Positions 16,348-24,773 of a DNA stretch of 64,000 nt are shown here, piece by piece; within the stretch, counting starts at the first letter, position 1; the number at the start of each line of letters is the position of its first letter. This stretch comes from JAJYUU01 sp963822955 (GTDB taxonomy: Bacteria; Actinomycetota; Actinomycetes; Streptosporangiales; Streptosporangiaceae): contig CAWGJS010000008.1 in NCBI GenBank assembly GCA_963822955.1, forward strand, positions 124,001 to 188,000. The letters are read 5' to 3'. The translations under genes and the position numbers were made by a program. The notes beneath the pieces were generated by a model. It was not told where the DNA came from and searched no databases. It saw only the letters and a program-made list of their open reading frames with translations.

Positions 16348-17934
16348 CTAACGGACGAACAGCTGGCTGGCGGCGTGATTCGCCAGGCTCAGCAGCGGCT
16401 GGGGAATGATGCCGAGCACCAGGGTCGCGGCGGCGCCGACAGCGACGGCAAGGCCGGTGTAGGCGCTCGGCCGGACGACAACCGGTCCCTCGGCCGCGGG
16501 CTCGCTGAAGAACATCAGCACGATCACGCGCACGTACGGGAAGGCGAGGATCGCGCTGCTGATCACGCCGATGATGACCAGCGGAAGCGCGCCACCCTGG
16601 ATCGCCGCCCGGAACACGGCGAACTTGCCGGTGAAGCCGCTCGTCAGCGGGATGCCGGCGAAAGCGATGAGGAAGAGCGCGAAGACGCCGGCCACCAGCG
16701 GCGATCGCTTCCCGAGGCCAGCCCAGCTGGACATGTGGGCGGCCTCGCCCGCACGGTCCCGTACCAGGGTCACGATCGCGAAGGCACCGATGGTGGCAAA
16801 CCCGTACGCCGCCAGGTAGAACAGGCTGCCGGAGAGGCCAGCGGTGTTAGCCGCGATGACACCGGTCAGGATGTACCCGGCCTGGGCGATCGAGGAGTAG
16901 GCGAGCAGCCGCTTCACGTCCGTCTGCGTGATCGCGATCACCGATCCGACCAGCATGGTGAGAATCGCGACGCCCCACATCGCCGGGCGCCAGTCCCAGG
17001 TCAGCTGCCCGAACGAGACGTAGAAGACCCGCAGCAGGGCGCCGAAGGCTGACACCAGCGTGCAGGACGCCATCAGGGCCGTCACCGGCGTCGGGGCGCC
17101 CTGGTACACATCCGGCTTCCAGGCCTGGAACGGCACCGCGCCGATCTTGAACAGCAGCCCCACGCCAAGCAGTGCAATCCCCGCGTACAGCAGCGTGGCC
17201 GACTGAAGCGCGCTGTGCGCCGCATCGGCGATCGCGGCCAGCTGGACCGAGCCGGCGTACCCGTACAGCATGGCGACGCCGAACAGGAAGATCGCCGACG
17301 AGAACGCGCCCAGCAGGAAATACTTCATCGCCGCCTCCTGCGAGAGCAGCCTGCGGCGCCGGGCCAGCCCGCACAGCAGGTACAGCGGCAGCGACAGCAC
17401 CTCGAGCGCGATAAACATGGTCAGCAAGTCGTTGGCGGCCGGGAACAGCAGCATGCCGCCGATGGCAAACAGGGTCAGCGGGTAGACCTCGGTGTGCGCC
17501 AGCCCGGCTAGCAGGCCCTCTCGCTCCTCAGCGCTGCCGGGGATAGCGGCGGCCTGCGGAGTGAACGAGCTGACCTCGTGCGACGACTCGGCAATCAGCA
17601 GGACGCTGACGAAGGCCAGGACCAGAATGGTGGCCTGGATGAACAGCGTCGGCCGGTCCACGCCGACCGTCCCGACCGCTGCCACAGCGCCGACCTTGCC
17701 GCCAGCGAAGACTGAGCTGCGCGCGGCCAGGACCACGGTGAGCGCGAACGCCCCGGCCAGGCTGCCGAGCGTGAGGGCGACGTGCATCGGGCGCCGCAGG
17801 TCCCGCGGGGCGAATGCTTCGATCAGCACGCCAGCCAGGGCCGCCGCGAAGACAAGCAGCATCGGGGAGAGCAGGCTCCACTCAAAGTGCGGGGCAGCGA
17901 TTGTCGGTGCGGCAGCCGCGACGATCCCGGTCAC
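16348..17934 (-). CDS. nuoN: NADH-quinone oxidoreductase subunit N
   Basis: 528 residues with about 14 membrane segments. The antiporter-like core motif IGAVPFQAWKPDVYQGAPTPVTALMASC with its Lys, and SIAQAGYILTGVI, mark NuoN. It is one of the three proton-pumping modules of Complex I. The start overlaps the nuoM stop by 4 bases (17931-17934), so it is coupled to it, and it is the last of the 14 nuo genes. Confidence 0.96.
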   Translation of the reverse strand: MTGIVAAAAPTIAAPHFEWSLLSPMLLVFAAALAGVLIEAFAPRDLRRPMHVALTLGSLAGAFALTVVLAARSSVFAGGKVGAVAAVGTVGVDRPTLFIQATILVLAFVSVLLIAESSHEVSSFTPQAAAIPGSAEEREGLLAGLAHTEVYPLTLFAIGGMLLFPAANDLLTMFIALEVLSLPLYLLCGLARRRRLLSQEAAMKYFLLGAFSSAIFLFGVAMLYGYAGSVQLAAIADAAHSALQSATLLYAGIALLGVGLLFKIGAVPFQAWKPDVYQGAPTPVTALMASCTLVSAFGALLRVFYVSFGQLTWDWRPAMWGVAILTMLVGSVIAITQTDVKRLLAYSSIAQAGYILTGVIAANTAGLSGSLFYLAAYGFATIGAFAIVTLVRDRAGEAAHMSSWAGLGKRSPLVAGVFALFLIAFAGIPLTSGFTGKFAVFRAAIQGGALPLVIIGVISSAILAFPYVRVIVLMFFSEPAAEGPVVVRPSAYTGLAVAVGAAATLVLGIIPQPLLSLANHAASQLFVR

Positions 17935-19709
17935 GCCGAGCTCCCTTGCTTATGTAGTGCCCGGCGTGCCGGGTGATGGTGGTGAGGCACCAGGCTGGTG
18001 ATGCTGTGCGCGGCTGACGGAGCGCCGATGATCGGCGGTCCCGTCTTGATGATCTTCAGTATGTATGTCGTCGCAGGATGCGGCGGCACGGGGTCGGTGC
18101 TGTGCACGCCCGCCAGCGTGCTGTGCACCGCCGGGTTGATGATGTCCAGCGCCGGCTTGGGGTAGACGCCGAGGACGACTATCAGCGCGATCAGCGGCCC
18201 GACGGCCCACAGCTCGCGCGGCCTCAGATCGGGCATGTTCGCCACCTCGGGGCGGACCGGCCCGGTCATCGTCCGCTGGTACATCCACAGGATGTAGATG
18301 GCTGCCAGGATGATGCCGACTGTCGCCAGGGCCGCTGCCACCTCGTACCTGGTGAAGGTGCCGACCAGGACGAGGAACTCGCTGACGAACGTCGAGAGCC
18401 CTGGCAGCGACAGGCCGGCGAGTCCTGCTATCAGGAACAGCCCGGCCAGCACTGGCGCGACCGACTGCACACCGCCGTAGTCAGAGATCAGATGCGACTT
18501 GCGCCGGGCCACCAGGAAGCCGGCCAGGATGAACAGCGCGCCGGTGGCGAAGCCGTGGTTGACCATGTACAGGGTCGCGCCGCTCTGGCCCTGGCTGGTC
18601 ATGGCGAAGATACCGAGGGTGATCAGGCCCATGTGCGACACCGACGTGTACGCGATCAGCCGCTTCATGTCCCGCTGGCCGATCGCGACGATGGCGCCGT
18701 ACAGGATCCCCACCACCGCCAGTACCAGGATCAGCGGGGTGAAGTAATGCGAGGCGGCCGGGAACAGGTCCAGGCAGTACCGGATCATGCCGAAGGTGCC
18801 GACCTTGTCCAGCACGCCGACCAGGATCACCGCGGCGCCGGGCTGGGCTGAGGTGGCCGCGTCTGGCAGCCAGGTGTGGAACGGCCAGACCGGGGCCTTG
18901 ATGGCGAAGGCGATGAAGAATCCGAGGAACAGCCACTTCTGCGTCGTCGGGCTCAGCGCCAGGTGGCTGAGCTGAGTAAACAGGAACGTGCCCTGGTGCC
19001 CGCCGTGCGTCGACTCGACGTACAGCGCGATCACCGCGACGAGCATCAGCAGGCCGCCGAGCAGGCTGTACAGCAGGAACTTGACCGCGGCGTACTGGCG
19101 CTGCCCGACTCCGTAGCTGCCGATCATGAAGTACATCGGGACCAGCATGGCCTCGAAGAAGACGTAGAACAGGAAGACGTCAGTGGCTGCGAAGACCCCG
19201 ATCATCATGGTCTCGAGCACCAGCATCATCACGAAGTACGACTTCGCGCTGCGCTGGCGTCCCGCCGGGCGGTCGGCCACGGCCGGGAGGTCCCCCGTGC
19301 CGCTGGCAGCTGCGCCAGCGCCGGCCTTGGCAGCCGCGGCGGCGGTGACCTCTTCGACGTCATTCCAGGAGGCCAGGATGACGACGGGCATCAGGATCGT
19401 CGTCATCAGGATGAGGACCAGGGCGATGCCATCCACGCCGACGGCGTAGTGCACGCCGAACTGCGGGATCCACTGGTAGACCTCCTGGAACTGGAAGCGC
19501 GGGCCGCCCGGCCTGAACTTCACCGCGATCACGATCGTGACCGCGAGCGTGATCAGCGTGACGAGCAGGGTGATGCGCTTGACGAGCAGGTCGCGCGCAC
19601 GCCGGTCGGCAGAGCTGCCCGGCGCCGACCTGCCCGGGGTCAGTCCGACCACGACGGCACCGACCAGCGGGATCGCACCCGCTACCGTCAGCCAGGGGAA
19701 TGTGCTCAT
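17931..19709 (-). CDS. nuoM: NADH-quinone oxidoreductase subunit M
   Basis: The start MSTFPWLTV at 19709 gives 592 residues; a longer frame adds a Cys/Arg-rich leader unlike NuoM. The proton-channel motifs are PVWPFHTWLPDAATSAQPGAAVILVGVLDKVGTFGM and TSVSHMGLITLGIF. Odd point: after ILASWNDVEEV there is a stretch of roughly 35 residues, Ala/Gly/Pro rich (TAAAAAKAGAGAAASGTGD onward, residues about 121-155), between two membrane helices; most NuoM proteins have no such loop. nuoL ends 22 bases upstream. Confidence 0.95.
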   Translation of the reverse strand: MSTFPWLTVAGAIPLVGAVVVGLTPGRSAPGSSADRRARDLLVKRITLLVTLITLAVTIVIAVKFRPGGPRFQFQEVYQWIPQFGVHYAVGVDGIALVLILMTTILMPVVILASWNDVEEVTAAAAAKAGAGAAASGTGDLPAVADRPAGRQRSAKSYFVMMLVLETMMIGVFAATDVFLFYVFFEAMLVPMYFMIGSYGVGQRQYAAVKFLLYSLLGGLLMLVAVIALYVESTHGGHQGTFLFTQLSHLALSPTTQKWLFLGFFIAFAIKAPVWPFHTWLPDAATSAQPGAAVILVGVLDKVGTFGMIRYCLDLFPAASHYFTPLILVLAVVGILYGAIVAIGQRDMKRLIAYTSVSHMGLITLGIFAMTSQGQSGATLYMVNHGFATGALFILAGFLVARRKSHLISDYGGVQSVAPVLAGLFLIAGLAGLSLPGLSTFVSEFLVLVGTFTRYEVAAALATVGIILAAIYILWMYQRTMTGPVRPEVANMPDLRPRELWAVGPLIALIVVLGVYPKPALDIINPAVHSTLAGVHSTDPVPPHPATTYILKIIKTGPPIIGAPSAAHSITSLVPHHHHPARRALHKQGSSA

Positions 19710-19731
19710 CAGTTCCGCAGCCTCACCAGTT

Positions 19732-21675
19732 CTAGAGCCGCACCAGCAGGAGCGCGCCGACCAGCAGCACGGCCCCGACCAGCATGGACAGCGCATACGA
19801 GCGGACGAAGCCGGTCTGCAGCCTGCGCATCCGTCCCGACGTCCCGCCGAAGGTAGCGGCGACGGTATTGACCAGGCCGTCGACCCCGCGGTTGTCGAAG
19901 AACACCGACAGCCGCGTCAGCCACTGGCCGGGCCGCATCAGCAGGCCCTCGTTGATGGCGTCGCCGTAGAGGTCCTTGCGCGCTGCGACTGTCACCGGGT
20001 TGCCCGCCGGCGCAACCACCGGCACCTCGCGCCGTCGGTACAGCGCCCACGCGATGACGATCCCGATGGCAACCAGGACCAGCGCCGCGATCCCGGATGT
20101 GGTCCAGATGCCGTGCGATGTCGGCGGAACGCCGGTCACCGGGCCGAGGAAGTTCAGCAGCCGGTTGCCCAGGATGAGGAATCCGCCGGCCGCCACCGAT
20201 CCGATGGCGAGCACGATCATCGGCGAGGTCATCACTGGCGGCGCTTCGTGCGGATGCACCTTCTCGTCCCAGCGGCGCTCCCCGCCGAAGGTCATGAACA
20301 TGACCCGGCTCATGTAGAACGCGGTGATGCCAGCCCCGAGCAGCGCCGCCGTCCCCAGCAGCGCGCCCGACGTGCCGCCCTTGGCGAAGGCGGCGTCGAT
20401 GATCGGGTCCTTGGTGTAGAAGCCGGAGAACGGCGGCACGCCGATGATCGCGAGGTAGCCGAGCCCGAACGTGACCCAGGTGATCGGCATCACCTTGTAG
20501 AGGCCGCCGAAGCGGCGCATGTCGACCTCGTCGTCCATCTCGTGCTTGACCGAGCCAGCCCCGAGGAACATCCCGGCTTTGAAGAAGCCGTGCGCGAGCA
20601 GATGGGCGATGGCGAAGACATAGCCCGCCGGGCCGAGGCCCGCGGCCAGCATCATGTAGCCGATCTGGCTCATCGTCGATCCGGCCAGGGCCTTCTTGAT
20701 GTCGTCCTTCGCGCAGCCGATGATCGCGCCCAAGAGCAGCGTGACGGCGCCGACGATCGCGACGGCTAGCCTGGCGTCCGCCGACAGGTTGAAGATCGGG
20801 GCGGACCTGACGATCAGGTAGACGCCGGCCGTCACCATGGTCGCGGCGTGGATCAGCGCCGACACCGGCGTCGGGCCCTCCATCGCGTCCAGCAGCCAGG
20901 ACTGCAGCGGCACCTGGGCCGACTTGCCGCAGGCCCCGAGGAGCAGCAGGAGCCCGATGGCCAGCACGACCCCGCGGCTGGCCGTGTGCACCGCGCCGAA
21001 CACTCCGGTGAAGCTGGTCGTGCCGAACTCCGCGAACATCAGCATGATCGCCAGGGACAGCCCGACGTCACCAACACGGTTGGCGACGAACGCCTTCTTT
21101 GCCGCGACGGCCGCGGAGTTCTTGAACTGCCAGAACCCGATCAGCAGGTAGGAAGCCAGGCCCACGCCCTCCCAGCCGGCGTACAGGACCAGGTAGTTGC
21201 TGCCCAGCACCAGCAGCAGCATGGCCGCCAGGAACAGGTTCATGTAGCCGAAGAACCTGCGGCGCTCCGGGTCGTTGGCCATGTAGCCAACCGCGAAGAT
21301 GAAGATCAGCGAGCCGACGCCGGTAATCAGCAGGACAAAGCAGATCGAGAGCTGATCGAGCCGCAAGCCCAGCGGGATCTGGAACCGGCCCACGTTGATG
21401 AACTGGTAAAGCGTCAGCTCGCGGACCCGCTGCGCGGCCGGATAGCCGAGCATCTGAACGTACGCCGCGACACCGTAGGCGAAGGCGAGCACGGGCATGG
21501 CCACGCCGACCAGGTGACCCCAGCGATTGGTCCGCTTGCCGCCAAGCAGCAGGATTGCGGCGCCCGCCAGCGGGAACGCGAGCAGCAGCCCAGCGGCGTC
21601 CTGGATACCCGTGGCGTGCAGCGCCGAGAGCGCCGCAGCATGCGACACGAGCGCAGCGTGGCCTGAGCCGGTCAT
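19732..21675 (-). CDS. nuoL: NADH-quinone oxidoreductase subunit L
   Basis: 647 residues, about 16 membrane segments and the long C-terminal lateral helix. Core motifs: PLQSWLLDAMEGPTPVSALIHAATMVTAGVYLI (channel Lys/His region), STMSQIGYMMLAAGLG and GVPPFSGFYTKDPI. It is the distal proton-pumping module of Complex I. It follows nuoK with a 12-base gap. Confidence 0.97.
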   Translation of the reverse strand: MTGSGHAALVSHAAALSALHATGIQDAAGLLLAFPLAGAAILLLGGKRTNRWGHLVGVAMPVLAFAYGVAAYVQMLGYPAAQRVRELTLYQFINVGRFQIPLGLRLDQLSICFVLLITGVGSLIFIFAVGYMANDPERRRFFGYMNLFLAAMLLLVLGSNYLVLYAGWEGVGLASYLLIGFWQFKNSAAVAAKKAFVANRVGDVGLSLAIMLMFAEFGTTSFTGVFGAVHTASRGVVLAIGLLLLLGACGKSAQVPLQSWLLDAMEGPTPVSALIHAATMVTAGVYLIVRSAPIFNLSADARLAVAIVGAVTLLLGAIIGCAKDDIKKALAGSTMSQIGYMMLAAGLGPAGYVFAIAHLLAHGFFKAGMFLGAGSVKHEMDDEVDMRRFGGLYKVMPITWVTFGLGYLAIIGVPPFSGFYTKDPIIDAAFAKGGTSGALLGTAALLGAGITAFYMSRVMFMTFGGERRWDEKVHPHEAPPVMTSPMIVLAIGSVAAGGFLILGNRLLNFLGPVTGVPPTSHGIWTTSGIAALVLVAIGIVIAWALYRRREVPVVAPAGNPVTVAARKDLYGDAINEGLLMRPGQWLTRLSVFFDNRGVDGLVNTVAATFGGTSGRMRRLQTGFVRSYALSMLVGAVLLVGALLLVRL

Positions 21676-21687
21676 GGCTCCCTTTCC

Positions 21688-21990
21688 TCAGTACTTCATC
21701 AGGCTCGCGTCATCCACCGACGCGGACCTGCGGGCTCGGAAGATCGTAGTCAGGATGGCCAGTCCGACGACCACTTCAGCAGCGGCCACCACCATCACGA
21801 AGAATGCGATTATCTGGCCGTCCAGGGTCCCGTGCATCCGGGCGAAGGTCACGAACGCCAGGTTGGCGGCGTTGAGCATCAGCTCGACGCACATGAAGAC
21901 GACGATCGCGTTGCGCCGCACCAGCACGCCGACGGCGCCGATCACGAACAAGATCACCGAGAGCGCGATGAAGTGCGCCGGGGACACCAT
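21688..21990 (-). CDS. nuoK: NADH-quinone oxidoreductase subunit K
   Basis: 100 residues with three membrane helices. The conserved helix FMCVELMLNAANLAFVTF contains the channel Glu. The protein is the usual length for NuoK. Its start meets the nuoJ stop at 21990 (1-base overlap). Confidence 0.97.
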   Translation of the reverse strand: MVSPAHFIALSVILFVIGAVGVLVRRNAIVVFMCVELMLNAANLAFVTFARMHGTLDGQIIAFFVMVVAAAEVVVGLAILTTIFRARRSASVDDASLMKY

Positions 21991-22808
21991 TACCGGTCAC
22001 CTGCCTCGTGGCTCTCGGCGGGCGCAGGCGCAACCGCGCCGGCCGGGCCGGATTCTGGCGCGCCGCCGGGCAGCTCAGGCGGGGCCTCGGCCTCGCGGAA
22101 GGTGAGTACCGCGCTGACCGACAGCTCGGACTGGCTGCCGTCGGGAAGCAGCGCGGGCATGTCCGCCCCATTGTGCTGGGCATACGTCCCCGGACCGGGC
22201 AGCGGCGCTGGGCGCCCGCTGGCGATCCGCTCGGCGGCGAGCTCGCGCTGGGTTGGCTTCGGGCTGATGCGCTCGCGGTGCGCCAGCACCATCGCGCCGA
22301 CCGCCGCGATGATCAGCAGGGCGCTGGTGATCTCGAACGGGTACAGGTACTTGGTGAAGATCAGGTTCGCCAGCCCGGTCACGTTCGAGTTGCCGAACTT
22401 GGCGCTGGCCGGCGCTGCCGGGCCGATTGCGGCGTGCCCGATCACGAGGCTGAGCAGCACCAGCATGGCGATGCCGGACAGCGCCGCCCACATTCGCTGG
22501 CCCCTGATCGTCTCGATGATCGAGTCCGCGGCACTGATCCCGACGATCATGAGGACGAACAGGAACAGCATGAGAACGGCGCCGGTGTAGACGATGATCT
22601 GCACGAATGCCAGGAACGGCGCGCCCTCCATCGCGTAGAAGACGGCCAGCGAGAGCATCACGACGGCCAGCAGGATCGCGCAGTGCACGGCCTTGCGGGC
22701 GAGCACCATGCCAAGGGCCGCTGCGACCGATGCGATAGCCAGGATCCAGTACGCCACCAGCCTGGTTGTCTCGGCCGCTGGCCCGGCCAGCTCAATGGTG
22801 TGGCTCAC
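21990..22808 (-). CDS. nuoJ: NADH-quinone oxidoreductase subunit J
   Basis: The GTG at 22808 (VSHTIELAG) is the likely start because it overlaps the nuoI stop by 4 bases; the frame is open upstream but antisense-like. 272 residues: five membrane helices (AAALGMVLARKAVHCAILLAVVMLSLAVFYAM, QIIVYTGAVLMLFLFVLMIVG) and a hydrophilic tail of about 100 residues rich in Pro/Ala/Glu, longer than in E. coli NuoJ. Confidence 0.92.
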   Translation of the reverse strand: MSHTIELAGPAAETTRLVAYWILAIASVAAALGMVLARKAVHCAILLAVVMLSLAVFYAMEGAPFLAFVQIIVYTGAVLMLFLFVLMIVGISAADSIIETIRGQRMWAALSGIAMLVLLSLVIGHAAIGPAAPASAKFGNSNVTGLANLIFTKYLYPFEITSALLIIAAVGAMVLAHRERISPKPTQRELAAERIASGRPAPLPGPGTYAQHNGADMPALLPDGSQSELSVSAVLTFREAEAPPELPGGAPESGPAGAVAPAPAESHEAGDR

Positions 22809-23338
22809 TGCGTCGTCTCTCCCTGCGTGCGCGCGAGCATGGCACCGAGCTGGTAATAGTCCTCTTCGTCGTCGCCGAGGCGCATCGGGTGCGGCGGCGC
22901 CTCCATGCCGGGCTGCAGCGGCGCGACGAGCTGCTCCTTGGTCCAGATCAGGCTTTCCCTGCTGTCGTCGGCCAGCTCGTACTCGTTGGTCATGGTCAGC
23001 GCCCGCGTCGGGCAGGCCTCGATGCACAGCCCGCACAGGATGCAGCGCAGGTAGTTGATCTGGTAGACGCGGCCGTACCGCTCACCTGGCGAGTACCGCT
23101 CCTCCGGCGTGTTGTCGGCGCCTTCCACGTAGATCGCGTCTGCCGGGCATGCCCACGCGCAAAGCTCGCAGCCGATGCACTTCTCCAGCCCGTCCGGCCA
23201 CCTGTTGAGCTGGTGGCGACCGTGGAACCTGGGGGCCGTCGGCCGCTTCTCCTCGGGGTACTGGACGGTGTCGACCTTCTTGAACATCTGCCGGAAGGTG
23301 ACCCCGAACCCCTTGACGCTGTTGAAGAACTCAGGCAC
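22805..23338 (-). CDS. nuoI: NADH-quinone oxidoreductase subunit I (two [4Fe-4S] ferredoxin)
   Basis: The GTG at 23338 (VPEFFNSVKGFG) is selected because AAGGAGG lies 6 bases upstream; it overlaps the nuoH stop by 8 bases. 177 residues. Two cluster motifs, CIGCELCAWACPADAIY and CILCGLCIEACPTRALTM, carry N6a and N6b, which pass electrons to NuoB. Confidence 0.95.
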   Translation of the reverse strand: MPEFFNSVKGFGVTFRQMFKKVDTVQYPEEKRPTAPRFHGRHQLNRWPDGLEKCIGCELCAWACPADAIYVEGADNTPEERYSPGERYGRVYQINYLRCILCGLCIEACPTRALTMTNEYELADDSRESLIWTKEQLVAPLQPGMEAPPHPMRLGDDEEDYYQLGAMLARTQGETTQ

Positions 23339-24773
23339 CAGTGACCTCCTTCGTGCCGCCGTCAGGTCCGGTGGCACCGTCATCTCCGGTCACCCCGGCC
23401 AGCACGGGCGTGCCTGAGCCCGCCAGCCCGATGCCGTGGTAATGCGGGAGATCCAAGGGCGGGGTCGGGAACGGGGCAGCCGGGGCCGGCCGTTCTCCCT
23501 CAGCCGCGCGGTCTTCCTCGGCCAGTGCGGCCAGCCGCTCAGCCCGCTGCCCGCTCGATTCCCATCGCCACAGCAGCAACAGCAGGACGACGATGATGAG
23601 GCCGGCGACGATGTAGACCGCTGGGCCGCCGCCCTGGCGCCGGTAAACCCTGGCAGTCGCGACCACCAGCGTCCAGGCCAGCGCGGACGGGATCAGGACC
23701 TTCCAGCCGAGCCGCATCAGCTGGTCGTACCGGATACGGGGCAGCGACGCACGCAGCCAGAAGAAGACGAAGACGAAGATGACGACCTTGGACACGAACC
23801 ACAGCACCGGCCACCAGCCGCTGTCGGCGCCCGACCAGACGCTCAGCGGCCACGGAGCCCGCCAGCCGCCGAGGAACAGCGTGGTCGCCAGGGCCGACAC
23901 CGTGATCACGTTGACGTACTCGGCCAGCTGGATCATGGCGAACTTCAGCGAGGAGTACTCGGTGTGGTAGCCGCCGACGAGCTCACCCTCGCCCTCGGGC
24001 AGGTCGAATGGCAGCCGGTTTGTCTCGCCGACCATGGTGATCAGGTAGATCACGAAGGAGGGCAGCAGCAGGATCGCGTACCACGACGGCCAGTGCCAGA
24101 TGTAGCCGAAGAAGTGGAACTCCGGCCCGTGGATCTGCGAAGCAACGATCTGCGAGGTGGATATCGAGCCCGCGTAGAGGAAGACCGGCACGAATGCCAG
24201 GCTCATTGCGATCTCGTAGCTGATCACCTGGGCTGACGACCGCAGGCCGCCGAGCAGTGAGTACGGCGACTGGGCCGACCAGCCGGCCAGCACGATGCCG
24301 TAAACGCCCAGCGAGCTCATCGCGATCACGAGCAGCACGGCGACGGGCAGGTCCGACAGCTGCAGCGGGGTCCTGTGCCCGGCGATCGAGACGATCGGGC
24401 CCCACGGGATAACCGCGAAGCTGACGAACGCCGGGATCACTGAGATCGCCGGGGCAACGACGAACAGCAGCTTGTCCACGCCGCGGGGAACGATGTCCTC
24501 CATCAGCGCCAGCTTGATGCCGTCCATCAGTGACTGCAGCAGCCCGAACTTTCCAGCCCGGTTCGGGCCGGGACGCTGCTGCATCCGGCCGATGACGCGC
24601 CGCTCCGCCCAGATCGCGAACAGCGTGCCCAGCAGCAGGAAGAGAAAGACGATGAGTACCTTGATGATGACGATCCACCAGGTGTCATGCCCGAAGCTGG
24701 CCAGCGTCGGCACATTGCTCACGGGGGACACCGCCGTGGACCCCCGGACGAGTCCAGCTGCGACGCCAGTCAT
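23331..24773 (-). CDS. nuoH: NADH-quinone oxidoreductase subunit H
   Basis: 480 residues with eight membrane helices. Signature segments: RVIGRMQQRPGPNRAGKFGLLQSLMDGIKLALMED, NRLPFDLPEGEGELVGGYHTEYSSLKFAM and RASLPRIRYDQLMRLGWKVLIP. It forms the quinone-binding heel of the membrane arm. A hydrophilic C-terminal tail of about 80 residues (ALAEEDRAAEGE onward) is longer than in proteobacteria but common in actinomycetes. The start overlaps the nuoG stop by 4 bases. Confidence 0.96.
   Translation of the reverse strand: MTGVAAGLVRGSTAVSPVSNVPTLASFGHDTWWIVIIKVLIVFLFLLLGTLFAIWAERRVIGRMQQRPGPNRAGKFGLLQSLMDGIKLALMEDIVPRGVDKLLFVVAPAISVIPAFVSFAVIPWGPIVSIAGHRTPLQLSDLPVAVLLVIAMSSLGVYGIVLAGWSAQSPYSLLGGLRSSAQVISYEIAMSLAFVPVFLYAGSISTSQIVASQIHGPEFHFFGYIWHWPSWYAILLLPSFVIYLITMVGETNRLPFDLPEGEGELVGGYHTEYSSLKFAMIQLAEYVNVITVSALATTLFLGGWRAPWPLSVWSGADSGWWPVLWFVSKVVIFVFVFFWLRASLPRIRYDQLMRLGWKVLIPSALAWTLVVATARVYRRQGGGPAVYIVAGLIIVVLLLLLWRWESSGQRAERLAALAEEDRAAEGERPAPAAPFPTPPLDLPHYHGIGLAGSGTPVLAGVTGDDGATGPDGGTKEVTGA

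Noticed and set aside
19537..20769. 410-residue plus-strand frame over nuoL/nuoM
   Set aside because: Antisense of two certain genes, composition unlike protein-coding.
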